Source: Neolentinus lepideus HHB14362 ss-1
Taxonomy: Eukaryota; Basidiomycota; Agaricomycetes; Gloeophyllales; Gloeophyllaceae
Direction: 5' to 3'
Length of the DNA: 64,000 nt
Assembly: GCA_001632425.1 (NCBI GenBank)
Contig: KV425601.1
Span: 62,001-126,000, forward strand
Part shown: piece by piece, positions 1-11,731 of the stretch
How the letters are laid out: every line of letters starts with the position of its first letter
How positions within the stretch are numbered: the stretch's first letter is position 1
Made by a program: the position numbers and the translations under genes
Notes under the pieces: model-generated
Told to the model about the DNA's origin: nothing
The model's input: the letters and a program-made list of their open reading frames with translations, nothing else
Database searches by the model: none

Positions 1-668
1 TAGAAATAGTCCATGCAGAGATATCGGGAGACAAATGGGCCCTTAGAAACGAGATTACGGTCCATAACGAATGGGGGTAGGGCAGGCGAACCAATCCATA
101 ACAAATCGTGACTATAATCCAAGACAAGTCCGAGAGTCGAGAGCGGGCATCAGAGACGACTCGGCTGATGGTCATACGAATTCCCGGCCCGCCAATGATT
201 CCCCCACGCCATACTTGAATTATTCTGTCGCGCTCGAATCACTCGTACGAACACCCGCATGGCCCATCGGCATCGACGCCCCCGTCGAGCTCATCGCATA
301 CGCCCTAGATGTGCCCGTCCGCGCCGCGTGATGCAAATACCAAATAACGCACCGATGACGCCTACGACGGCGATGTCTGCAACGATCCCGCCGAGATGAT
401 CGCACCGGTGTGCGTAGTTCCAAAGCTTGTGGTGTTACCCCCGCTCGAGCCGCTCCCCAATCCCTTCGCAGAATCGAGGCGCAGGCAGGGTGCTTGCGGC
501 GCTCGTGGGTTGCGCGTCGAGCTGGCCGTTACCGACGGTCACCTCGTCCCATTACTGGGGATGCCGTCGATCACAAGGAACATAAGAGCGGGACCGGGTT
601 GGAATAGGTATGCATTAGGAGGTGCTTGCGCAACTTGGAGTACGATAGATCCGTCCAAGTACGCGACT
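1..668 (-). pseudogene. Decayed copy of the copper radical oxidase 3' end
   Basis: This stretch aligns with the last part of the intact oxidase gene at 4935-7390 and its downstream flank: 1-170 matches about 4629-4795, and 171-668 matches pieces of 4985-5565. Several deletions are visible. The real stop codon and C-terminal tail are missing, a block of the tail is gone, and small deletions shift the frame around the transmembrane segment. Similarity stops abruptly near 668, so the catalytic part of the gene is absent. The copy runs off the left edge of the window. It cannot encode an enzyme; it is a relic of a segmental duplication. Confidence 0.9.
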
Positions 669-1599
669 GAGGTGCGTCTCACAGACTATCCGCGTGTGTA
701 TGTCGAGTATGCGAAAATGTATGCATCATAATATTTCTGTGTCTATACACACCACCCCAGGTATACCCGTCTGCTAGCCTGGCTGAGATAGACACAGGCG
801 TGAATACTCACCGCTCTGTCCTCTGGCGTTCGCGTAGCCTGGGTATGATGAGGGAGAGGGCTAACTTAGAATGTAAGACCTACCGGTCAAGATGCGGTGG
901 AGATTCCGACAATGCGCTCAAAACTTGTGCATACCACAAGGAAATACACCTGCTGCCCCCGTTTTCAAGTTTCAGGACAGTATCCAAGGTAAGTATCCTA
1001 GTTGTTATCCGGCGCTCTTTCTTTGCCCACCTCCTACTAAGGTCGTAGAAACTCGTGTCCGAGCCTGCTTGATGTGGTGACTCCCTCCTCTCATGACCTT
1101 TCGGCGAGCTCTTTTGTTTTTGGACAGGAAGGCTGCCGCTGAGTATGTAGCACTGGAGCGCATCGTGCGACTCCTTGCTCAGTGACGCCCTCATCGTGCG
1201 CATCACCCGAATTCTTCCGTGGCATCCGCTCAAGTTACGCCCACGGTAAGTACTCAAAACAATCAGGGTTTGGGTCTCGAGAGGATGAGTGCTTCACATA
1301 GCGACTTAACTGGTTCGACTACAGGGAGCAGTTGCTTGACTTTAGACGGATATCTTCCACTTGAATTCTGTAATACATTACGCAGGTACAATAAGAGACG
1401 AACGATGACAGCTAGGAGATGCACAGATACGACTATTGGATGATAAATGAGAACTGTGAGTTAGAGTACAAACAACAGACAAGAGGATTACAGAGAGCAG
1501 AGCACAACAGAGAGCATTCACAACAAAACGACAAAAACACATGACGAGAGAGGGGGGGGAGACAGAGAGAGAAAGATAAAGAAGGGAGCCAGACAATCA
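669..1599. other. Intergenic, possible unrecognised gene trace
   Basis: No intact gene was recognised. On the plus strand, splice-like signals surround a possible exon at about 1127-1251: an acceptor before it and GTAAGT at 1252. It reads as a plausible helical peptide but carries a stop near its middle with the frame resuming one base later, as expected of a decayed exon. 1440-1590 is purine-rich (GA/CA) low-complexity sequence just beyond the end of the neighbouring minus-strand gene. Confidence 0.4.
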
Positions 1600-2828
1600 C
1601 TAGGCAAGACGGGCTTTCTTGACCGGCAACGATCCTTCTTCTGGCGTTGACAGAAGTTCAGGGTGGAACTTCTCCATGTGCCTCATGGAGGAATCAGCCC
1701 TCCCCAGATTTCTGCCACAGTATGCACAGGGCCTACTGCCCATGATATGGACCCAGTGGATATGCCGGGCCAATGTGCCCACGGAAGAAAAACGTGCCGG
1801 TCCGGGAGGCCACACTTTCTTACCCTCACAACCCGGCCATCGACAATCTATATCGCCCTGTTGGTGAAGACTCTGAAGTGTATCGTTGTGTGCACTCGTC
1901 AAGTGTTGCTTTGTTGACGCGACTCTTGATGTAGCAATGGATGCGCCACAACCAGCCCACTGGCAAGTCGCGAGCTGTGGTTGATCTGGTGGCGGCACAT
2001 TCTCGTCTGGTACTCTTCGGCGCTTGCGTGATGATGACGCAACAGGCGTTGGTACCTCTGTTGGTAAACTCATTGGAATGGATGCGAATGAGCAGGTATA
2101 GTGGTCACTCACCTGCCCTGTCCGTCCTCGATCTGGCGTTCGCGGTTGCCGAAGAGGCGAGCGCAACGGACGTTGCTTGCGCCTCTTCACACACCCATGA
2201 ATCGGCCGCGACATCGTCAGATACCACAATCTCCTCGTTGTCTCCATCTGGCTGCGGTGGCGCCGAGCCAGGAACTGTGTTACAGTCCAGATAGTGAGTA
2301 TGTGGCACGCCAAGGCACAAACAGATCATTTACCATCCACATCTGATCCCTGTACTGTATCATGACTTCTCCATTCTTTCTCTTCTCCGACAGATGCTGC
2401 AATCGCTTCAGCGATCTCAGCTTGGCTTGCAGAAAGTATGCTTTCCGCGAGGACGAGGAAGATATTGGGCGTGATAGTATCTCCCTCCAGTTCCGGTGGC
2501 ACTGAGCCAGAGACTGTGTTACAATCCAGATGGTGAGTATATGGCACTTCAAAGCACAAACAAACCATTTACCAGCCTGATCCTCACTCGTATCCTCACT
2601 CGCATCCTCGTCCTCTTCACCACCAGGATAGATGATGTAGTCCCATAGCCGATCCTCCTCGGCCTTTATCATCATCCTCTCGTTGTGTTCTTCGACTACC
2701 TTTTCAGCCCTTCAAACAATGTAAGAACGCGTCGCATGCGAAGTATTCGCGAGACCTTACCATGATCGGAGCAAGACACTCGTAAGACTATCAAAAACGG
2801 CAGCGGTGGGTGTGGAAGAGCGGTCCAT
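1600..2828 (-). CDS. Three-finger C2H2-like zinc-finger protein
   Basis: Five exons join in frame (2828-2761, 2709-2573, 2513-2334, 2274-2113, 2057-1600) to give 334 residues. The N-terminal half is acidic and low in complexity. A basic RKRRR patch at 193-197 is a likely nuclear signal. Three zinc fingers follow: C214/C219/H234/H239, C254/C259/H281/H286 and C293/C296/H309/H314. The first two have the long C-x4-C spacing. Nuclear nucleic-acid binding is inferred from the fingers; target and process are unknown. Introns 2275-2333 and 2514-2572 are both 59 nt and nearly identical, so part of the gene arose by internal duplication. A shortened paralogue lies at 9691-10434. A TATA-like site sits at 2938-2945. 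Confidence 0.8.
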
Positions 2829-4628
2829 GTTGTTGAGATTAAAAGGTGATAGTGGATCTGGATGTTAGAGGCAAGAGGGAGTGCAACTTCAGACGCAGTG
2901 GCAGAATGAAATAATGTGTTCTGGGAAAGACAGATACAATTTATAGGCCCGCCAAATGTAAACAGACGCAAATTGAGAAGACGCGAGATACCTACCACAT
3001 CTTCCTAAAGGAGAATTCTCATTGTTCTTCGAAGAGCAGCGAGTCCGATTTATCCCGCTGCAGATTATCCCGTTGCCTTGTTTTCTTCGTATTCATCGCC
3101 TTCGCTTATACTTCCGAACCATGGTTATGATTCCACATTCTTTCCTTTGTCGCGCGTCCTATCGCGTTGATTTCTGAGATATATCTGACTGCCACTCGGC
3201 GACTGCGCGGCGCCAACATCGAGGGCTGTGCATCAGCACGGAATGGAAAGGATAAGATGATAAATCTCCTCTCTGTCTTCTATAGCCTTGACACCTTCTA
3301 GAGTAAGCATTCGTCTTCAGGTGTCCATGTTCTCCTTCCATTTCAGTCTTGCTGAGTATGTCCGAACTTGTCCGTTCTGGCTCAACCAGCGTCTGATTAC
3401 GCGCGTGATACAAGATGATCACTCGTCTCGTGGTCCTTCTTGACAAATCTCGACATCTTGAGTAGCAAATATCGTCCAACGAGTTACCTCGATTGTGGCA
3501 TTTTTGTGTTCTGACGTGTTCCATGGGCCGCGCGATGGGCGTCTATATGCATCTGTGTTCACTCGCACTTCAGCAAGGCAGAGATAGTAATTCTCCTTAC
3601 CTTAGTCTCACTTCGACGACATATTAGACTCCTGGTGCGTCTGTCGAACCCTCCTTCGGGTGTTTTGGATGTTTGTATTACTTTCAAACCCGGGTCTTTA
3701 GGAATCTGGGGCGTACGACGTCGTGAAGATTCATCCACCGAGGCGAATCGCTCGAGGCACGATATCAATTGGCCAACACTCAACCTTTTTGTCTCTGCAC
3801 CCTCTTACCTCCGTGGAGTGGAGGGTGCGGGAAGAGATGAAAATGTTTTTCGTGAGAAGTCCTGCGATCCGGGCATACCCGTACCCCTCTCGAAGATCGA
3901 AGTTTCTTCGGTATGTCCTCCTAGCATATACCTGTCCGAGTCTCTCAAATCGAAGAAAGATATCACAGCGAATCCCGATGACTTGCGAGCTGCTGCTGCT
4001 GCTGCTGGTTCTAGGTCTTATCTTCTAACTGTCGAATGTGTCCTTCTCGACCTTCTCCCTAGGTTGTGGAACGTCAGAAATGGTTACCCCGAAACTCATA
4101 GCAGTCATATACCAGACACTAGTAACATCTCTTAAGGCTCAGAACAAGGATGCAGCACGAGAGCTTTCTATCATACCAGCGCAAGAGGGATCTCCTGGTA
4201 TAGCCCGATTCCTCGTGTGCCTAGCGATTCAGAGCGCCCAGATGTTCGTAGACGATAACAGAAAAATCGTTTGGAAGCAGGTACCGTGTATGTCTCTACC
4301 TTCTTCCATGGTGATATCAACCAGCCATCAATCATATTATGATCGCGTGTCAGTCGTATGTCAAACTGCGCCACTATATGTAGTAGGTGTGTGCTACCGT
4401 GCCAGACACTCTCCTTTCATCGCAACCTGTCCCCCCTCGCCATTCTATTCACTAAGTACTAGTGTCATGTCTTCCTTCCTTGCATATTCAAAATTCCAAC
4501 ACACAACTCACCACCGCCTCAATCCATTCTCGGAACGAGGTTGCTCATCTATTTATTGCACAATGCTCGAGACGTTCTCCTGCTATATCTACCGCACACA
4601 GGCCATCGGGATAAGGATGATACGATAG
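2829..4628. other. Intergenic region with zinc-finger gene promoter
   Basis: A TATA-like sequence on the minus strand at 2938-2945 lies about 110 nt upstream of the zinc-finger start codon. The rest (3000-4628) has open frames up to 166 codons on both strands, but none shows a recognisable domain, consistent splice signals or codon character. The right end (4629 onward) is the 3' flank of the oxidase gene, which is also present in the copy at 1-170. Confidence 0.5.
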
Positions 4629-4934
4629 TAGAAATAGTCCATGCAGAGATAACGGGGGAACAAATGGGCCCTTAGAAACGAGAGTCCGGTCCATAACGAA
4701 TGTGGGTAGGGCAGGCGAATGAATCCATAGCAGATCGTGACTATTAATCCAAGACAAGTCCGAGTGGAGAGCGGGCATCAGAGATGAGGAATAGATTCTG
4801 ATCCAGAGCTGTACAGAGGGGTCGAGAAAGAAACCACAACGCTAAAGACGAGAGCACAGCAAAGCAAGAAACCGAACGATCAGTACACAGGACCCCAACG
4901 AAGACAGGATTCCTTCAACAGTAACTCACTTCAC

Positions 4935-7390
4935 TCATCGCCGTTGGTAATACGGGTCATATTCCCCACTCGTCTGATACTCCGAACTCGGCTGATGCCC
5001 ATACGAATTCCCGGCATACCCAGGGCTCATCTCGTCTCGATAGTGCGGATCCGCCAGGTTCGCGGTGCTCTGATTCCCCCACGCCATACTTGAATTATCC
5101 TGTTTCAACGGCATGAATGCGCTCGAATCACTCGTACGAACACCCGCATGGCCCATCGGCATCGACGCCCCCGTCGAGCTCATCGCATACGCGCCCGAAG
5201 TGCCCGTCCGCGCCGCGCGCCGTCTCCGAGCCATGCAAATACCAAATAACGCACCGATGACGCCTACGACGGCGATGGCTGCAACGATCCCGCCGATGAT
5301 CGCACCGGTGTGCGTCGTTCCAGAGCTTGTAGTGTTACCTCCGCTCGAGCCGCCGCTCCCCGATCCCTTCGCAGAATCAAGGCGCACACTCGGAGGCAGG
5401 GTGCTTGCTGCGCTCGTAGGCTGCTTGCCGATCTGACCGTTACCGACGGTCACCATCGTCCCGTTGCTGGGGATGCCGTCGATCACGACGAACATCAGAG
5501 CGGGACCGGGTTGGAATAGGTTTGGATTGGGAGGTGCTTGCGCGACTTGGAGTACGATAGATCCGTCCGAGTTGACAGTGTACGTGCTATTAAGCTGCAT
5601 GGCGCGCTGACCCATGTTCATAGCGTGGGTCGTCCAGCCAGGACGCATGAGCATGACAGTGGTGTTGTCAGCAGCATCGTTGGCGGAGCCAGAGTAGCTT
5701 GATGCAGGGATAGTAATGTTGAAGTAATCACCACCATACGAAACAGTCTGGGGAATACCGCTGGGCACGGGGCGCGTCGACGCGGCAAAGTAAGAGGGGT
5801 AGAAGATCTCCGCCGTGTAGGTGGTAGGGAAGTAGGTGGATATGTTGACGTCGACATTCGGGTTGGAACCAGCAATCATGACGGACGCGTCAGGGAGAAG
5901 GAGGGCAGAGGAGTGGTACAGACGAGGGATGGTAGACGAGCCGAGGCCATCGCGCGACCAGCGGCTGCCCTGAGGTGCGTTAGGGTCGTAAATAGCTGGG
6001 GTCAAGACAGGGCCGCCGGCCAGAGACATGCCGTAGGGCATGTCACTCCAGTTCGGGGTGTCCCCGGTAGCGGTGGAGTAACCAGCAGTTCCGTTCAAGC
6101 CACCGTTGACGACGAGCATCTTGCCGTTCGGGAGGGCGATGAATTGGCCCATGGTGCGACCCTCAAGCATGTCGTCATCCTGCTCGTATGCGGGAGTGGA
6201 GCCATCAGCAGGTTCTGGGGTGATGCGCTGGCAGTCCGTGGACGCCGGGTAGTCCCAGGTGTTGATGACGGGGAACGAGTAGTTACCCCACTGGGAGTCA
6301 GTCATGTTGGAACCACCGCAGAACAGGACGGTGGGCGTGTAGTTGTTGGCGGGCGTGAGAGGGAGCATGGCGACCGCACCGGACGCGGGGTAGACACGAA
6401 CAACCTGGCCAGGCATGTCGGGCAGAGGGTACTCGGTGTTGGTCAAGGGATCCCAAAGCACTACAGACGGCTAAGCGGTAATTTAAATTCAAACCGAGAT
6501 AAACTTACTTGTCGAGTAGTTCGCCTGCACTAACATCTTACCCGAGGGCATGTTGAAAGTGTGGGCATATGCGTTGAGACCGGATGTCTTGATCATGAAC
6601 TGCATCACCTGAGCTGTCTGGCCGTTGCTGGGGTAAAACTCGTACGTCGGCTCAGCAGCACCACCCTCGTATGCTGGATCTGTGTTGGGATAGTTCCGGT
6701 TGATGTAACCACCGTTGACGAAACCACCGATCAGCACAACCGTACCGTCGGCCATAGGCTCCGCCGCGGAATACCATCGCTGCTTTTGCATGGCAAGGAC
6801 GGCAGGGTTGTCGAACCATTGACATTGTGTGGAATCGAAGTTGTCGCTGGATGTGCAAGGATTGATGACACGGATGGACTTTGTACCGTCGTAGTCTTGG
6901 TACGTGGCGTCGTAAGCACCGGAACCCGCGGAGTTCCTTACTGAACCAATGTTGCCTCCAGGGCCAATAGCACCATTACCACCAAACGTAGCGTACGATC
7001 CGTTTGGTAAGTGCATGCCCGACGCACAGAAAGCGTTTGTGACCAAGTCCATAACTGTTGCAGTATGCGAGTTAATGTCCCTAGTGCCGGTTTAGCATCG
7101 GGACCACCCCATAAGCATCAGACGCACCATACCGAGGCCGACGCAGCATGGCCATTGATTTGCGCAGCGTTACCCTCTACCTTGTCCAGTATGTAGACCT
7201 TTTCTTCGTTACCGAGGAACATCTGCCGCGTCTTTCAGCGCGTACTCTGCGCGCACAGCCCCGGAGAACGCACCATCATAGCACTAACTAATGTATCCCC
7301 GACCTGGACGATTGAGCCGGCTTTTTGGGCACGGGATTGCGATGCGGCGCCTAGCCATACGGCGAGGAGCGAAAGGGGAGATATTAACAT
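4935..7390 (-). CDS. Membrane-anchored copper radical oxidase (glyoxal oxidase family)
   Basis: Four exons (7390-7274, 7222-7128, 7080-6509, 6460-4935) join to 769 residues. A secretion signal (about residues 1-21) precedes a Kelch-type galactose/glyoxal oxidase fold and a C-terminal DUF1929-like domain. The copper and radical residues can be placed: Cys89, Tyr174 (RWY), Tyr443-His444 (LYH) and His540, so the Tyr-Cys radical enzyme should be active. Family members oxidise simple aldehydes or alcohols and release hydrogen peroxide, which feeds peroxidases during lignocellulose attack. After a Gly/Ser linker, a single helix (about 647-670) followed by RRRR predicts anchoring in the plasma membrane with a cytosolic tail of roughly 100 residues. 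A decayed copy lies at 1-668. Substrate cannot be read from the sequence. Confidence 0.96.
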
Positions 7391-7473
7391 CGTAAAGGTC
7401 GTTGCAGAAAGTACGGCTCCAGTCCCGGTAATAAAGAGGGTCTAGCAGTAAGTAGAAGGTATTAGGGACTGGA

Positions 7474-7479
7474 TTATAA
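7474..7479 (-). promoter_or_regulatory. Likely TATA box of the copper radical oxidase gene
   Basis: TATAAT on the minus strand, about 85 nt upstream of the start codon at 7390. Spacing fits a fungal core promoter with a short 5' leader. No upstream activator sites were assigned. Confidence 0.45.
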
Positions 7480-9339
7480 GGGCGTGCCAGGAGGTTCGAG
7501 GTAAAAGAGTGTGTTGGGGCTATTTTGCCCGCCTGCCAACCCGTTGTGCTTATTATATCCGTGCCGCTCTCAGGCCGAAGTGAGGACCCCGCAACCCCGC
7601 CGCAACTGCATCCCCGGGGTCCACGCGGAGTACTCAGTCCTGCCTCAGCCAGGCGCGCGTTGGAACTGTCCAGAGCAACCTGGACACCGTTCTTGATGTA
7701 CTCTACGCAGTTCTTGTCGTCGTGCCCGACATCGTACCACCCAACTACGCTCAGCGCTCATTTCGGCAACAACAACCGCTGGCTATAATTACCTGATATC
7801 GGACAGGTTTTCAGCCGCTCAGTGCCGCTCTAAGACTGTCTTACAGGCTGTTGCCCAACAAATGCATCAACGTTAAACACCCCCTTGACGTCACGGTGAA
7901 ACTCGCTCAGGAGCTTCGCGGTATTTTCGGTCGATTTTCCGCGTTTTTTGTGACATTCATAATCGCGGACGTCCGTATCCGTGAACGGAAGTGCTCCTGT
8001 GTTCGCACCGTGGCAAGCAAACCAAGACAACGAACACTCATGATCAGCCGCCAAGCTCAGCCCACTCAACATTCGACTGTCCTCGGGGGACGGTACCATC
8101 CATTAACATGCAGGACACTCGAGGCAACGCCACGACAGATAAACTAGCCTGATATGCGCAGCTGTGCAGGGAAGACGCCCACTACCGACTGGAAGCGCCC
8201 ACCCTAGTCCCAAAAGCACGCTCTCCTGCCACAGAATGGGACGCCTCACGGGCATGTGGCCGTTCTTTAAGGCATAAGTAGGAACGAATAGGATTTTGCT
8301 ATACGCTGATCAGCTAGTCCCCCACGAAGGTTAGTTTTGGCCGTGCAATGACTCGACGCGGAACTGGCACTCACTTCATGTCCGGATGTTCGCGTCTCCC
8401 TAACGCCCAAAGTCCTTGTGACGGCCAAACATTACCGCGGATTAATCTGCTCCGAGCCACCCGCTCCGCCAAAATCGAGTACTTAACACGCATATAGTCC
8501 TATTTTCAGACCCGTCTATAACAAGAACAAAATCTGATCCCATTTCCTAATCACACGGAGACATACCGGCGCGTCATCATGTATGCATGACGACGAGGCT
8601 GCCTCTAAGAACTGAAGAACTCTGGAAATTAGAATGCTGACTGACAGTATACGTGGGTGAGAGAGGCTCGGTGGTATTTTGAACGAATCCGAAGATTGAC
8701 CAGAAGTTCGTCGGAGAGGTGCGCCGAAGGACGTGTGGTAGGCTGGCTGTGGGTGTCCTCAGACCGGGAGGCGAAGTACATCCCTCCTGTCATGCCTTTT
8801 GTTAGTGGCATAGCTCGAAGGCGAACTCCAGATGAATGTCCATTTCATGAGTACACTCGATGCCTCGACACAATCAGATATAATGTAATGGAACTTATCA
8901 CGCACGCAGTGAACATTCCACAAGTCTGCAAGGTGCCGTAAATCACAGCGGAGAACAATCAGCGTTCACGCGTTTATGTCTTGCCCTCACAATGCATCCT
9001 GTCTCACGAACTCGATGCTGCAACAGAGCGACATTGATCGCAGACTAACCTGCTCGTCTTCGCTACAATGACACTGCTTTAGTGTCCTCTGGACTGCGGA
9101 ACAGCCGCCTCCTAACGCAAGTTTCGTTGCGGAAGGCACAAAGAAACAGCGTGAGGAGGCGGCTGAGTCGCGGGAACGTGTCGACGGCCCATTTACGGTC
9201 ATCATAGTACTTTATACCGTGAGCCGGATGCATAGCTAATGGGAACAAACGTCGATATTGGTGGTAAAGCGAGGTGTAGAGAGTATTCGTGCATACCTGC
9301 GTCACGATATCACCTTTCCGACATATGGATGGCGGAGCA
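7480..9339. other. Intergenic, no gene recognised
   Basis: About 1.9 kb upstream of the oxidase gene. Open frames are at most 98 codons and overlap one another in opposing directions without conserved motifs or convincing introns. No repeat with another part of the window was found. Confidence 0.5.
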
Positions 9340-9600
9340 TCAGATCGTGACTGTATGTCTTGTGAGAGTCACATCTACCACGCTCGTCGCAGCTGCTGAC
9401 CAAAATATGCGTCCAGTGTATGTGCCGTGCCTATGAGCTCCGGGAGGAGAAGTCGGGAACCATACTTTGTCACCCTGGCAACCCGGGTGACTAGCCATAT
9501 GGGTTTCCACAAGGCCCTCAAAGTGGTTGACTAGGGCAGCTGGAGTACCTTCCTGCACCCCTTCCATTGGCACGCAAAGTCCTGAGAGCTGCTGTGCCCA
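9340..9600 (-). pseudogene. Old relic of the zinc-finger domain
   Basis: The minus-strand frame here keeps a weak image of the second zinc finger of the neighbouring gene family: a GCQGDKVW stretch corresponds to GCEGKKVW, followed by the T-x4-R-x-H/W spacing. The first cysteine and the histidines are lost and the surroundings have diverged. It lies just downstream of the truncated zinc-finger copy and suggests at least three generations of this unit. It is not a functional finger. Confidence 0.5.
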
Positions 9601-9690
9601 CAGTCACGAGGTGCGGAGGTGGCGGCGAAGGATGCAGGAGAGGCAGATGAGCCTAAATGACCGGTAAATATCAGAACCGATGAACGACCC

Positions 9691-10434
9691 TCAGACTTGG
9701 AGAACTACCGACCTACGATGGCTACTGTCCATGATATGGACCCAGTGGATATGCCGGGCCAATGTGCCCACGGAAGAAAAGCGTGCCGGTCCGGGAGGCC
9801 ACACTTTCTTACCCTCACAACCCGGCCATCGACAATCTATATCGCCCTGTTGGTGAAGACTCTGAAGTGTATCGTTGTGTGCACTCGTCAAGTGTTGCTT
9901 TGTTGACGCGACTCTTGATGTAACAATGGACGCGCCACAACCAGCCCACTGGCAAGTCGTGACCTGTGGTTGATCTGGTGGCGGCACATTCTCATCTGAC
10001 ACTCTTCGGCACTTGCGTGATGATGACGCAACAGGCGTCGGTACCTCTGTTGGTAAACTCATTGGAATGGATGCAAATGAGCAGGTATAGTGGTCACTCA
10101 CCTGCCCTGTCCGTCATCGATCTGGCGTTCGCGGTTGCCGAAGAGGCGAGCGCAAGGGTCGTTGCTTGCGCCTCTTCGAATACCCATGGATCGGCAGCTA
10201 CATCCTTAGCTACCGCATTCGCTTCTCCTTCTGGCTGCTGCGGCGTAGAGCCAGGAACTGTGTTACAGTCCAGATAGTGAGTATGTGGCACTCCAAGGCA
10301 CAAACAAATCATTTACCGGCTACATCTGAACTCTGTACCGTATCCTCACTTGTCGCTTCACCCGATGCCCCACCAGATGCCGCAATCGCTTCATCAATCT
10401 CGGCTTGGGTTGCAGCAGGTATTGTTTTCGACAT
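9691..10434 (-). CDS. Truncated paralogue of the zinc-finger protein
   Basis: Three exons (10434-10317, 10257-10102, 10046-9691) join in frame to 209 residues. The sequence is very close to the gene at 1600-2828 over about 9721-10470, introns included. The copy begins at an internal ATG within the counterpart of exon 3, so the acidic N-terminus is missing. It ends in unrelated sequence after finger 2, so the third finger is lost. The first two fingers keep their Cys and His ligands. The frame is open through two introns, so a shorter protein could still be made, but the loss of both ends makes a degenerating duplicate equally likely. No promoter was identified. Confidence 0.6.
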
Positions 10435-11731
10435 GACGAGAAAAATTGTCGGCGTGATAGTATCCTCTCCGTGAATTGTCTCTGGCCGGGATTATGCGAT
10501 GCATTCTGTCTGTACGCGAGGTAAGTACTGGCATGGTCGACCTCCTAGAAGAGAATCGGTCCCTGGGATCCCAGTCGGACTTGATTGTCAGCAATCTCAA
10601 GTGTCGCTGCGGTTGGGGGATGCTGAAGTCAGATGTTACTGTCCCTCTTATATTGTAGGGGCGGCCAGGGCACTGGTAAAATATGTCCTGCTAATTGTTA
10701 CCGCGGACAAGAACACAAAGAGAGCATTCAATACGTTGAGGATCGCAAGGAAGATAAAGCAATACTGTGCTGTCGCACCGATCAGATTGTCATCGACAAT
10801 ACGGGAGCACCGGTCAAACGGATTGTACCTTTGAAATACAAAGCAAATAGGTCATTGCGAAGGTTTCGATTCATCTCCTAGGAGTAACGGCACTATCTTT
10901 CACCGTACGACGCTGAGATAAAGAAGATTCAGCGCCGCTGCCGCCCTTTGAGGGAAGGCACAAGAGAGATTCCGTCCGGCATCTAGCGTGATAGGTTCCT
11001 CAGACTGGCAGTGTGCAGGAACGCCATCTGTTTTTAATCCCTTTCATGACTTTCAGAGTTATCGCGTGAACCGGCCATTGCGGTTGCGCATCCTTCAGCA
11101 ACCGCCCTTCCCAACATGAACAAAGGAAGTAGAGTTAAAAGAACAACTAGTACACGCACAATGTGTCTGGGGTTTCATTATTGCATGAGGCACAAAACAC
11201 TGCGAGCGCGCTAATGATCCGCGAGGCAGCCTCTCGCGGTGCGATTGGGAGGGTGATTGTCCAGGGACCCCTTCGGAATCATCGGAGTCGGGAACGACTC
11301 CTCTGGCGGAAAACTGAGGCGGGGTGGGGCGTTTTTTGAATCCATCGAGTTTTGAATGTGTTTCTTGCACATCAGGAAATAGCACTTTTCTACGGCTGCC
11401 TATAATGGTTAACCGGGTCCATAGGTAGCTGTAGATACTCGTAAGCAGATAAGGGCCAGAGGTAAATGTGCGTTTCCTGAGGCAACTGCAGGGCGAAGAA
11501 GGGAGAAGGGTCAATGCGTCAGATTGCATTAAGGATGGAATCAAGTTCCAAGCTCTAGCATTGCCGTATGTCAAACGTTGAACGTTGAACGTGGAACTTG
11601 AAAGGACGATTCGAAGTCAGATCGTCTGATTTGGAAGTCGTGATTGTGGCGCTTTGAGCCTTCGACGCGTCCTTGACCAGTGACTGAGACCACCTAATCA
11701 ATTGCCTCCAGAGTCCAATTGCAAACCCACA
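10435..11731. other. Intergenic, unassigned
   Basis: Similarity to the zinc-finger gene ends near 10470. A plus-strand open stretch at about 10640-10880 after a possible acceptor reads as a basic peptide but has no recognised domain. A 159-codon minus-strand frame at 11095-11574 has no supporting features. Sequence close to 11731 is the 5' leader of IES6. Confidence 0.45.

Noticed and set aside
880..1257. 125-codon minus-strand frame
   Set aside because: Overlaps the better-looking plus-strand exon trace and has no motif.
3635..4135. 166-codon plus-strand frame
   Set aside because: No domain, no codon character and no promoter; equal-length frames exist on the other strand.
5913..6533. 206-codon plus-strand frame
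   Set aside because: It lies antisense to exon 4 of the oxidase, whose frame, motifs and splice sites are clear; it is a mirror frame in GC-rich coding sequence.
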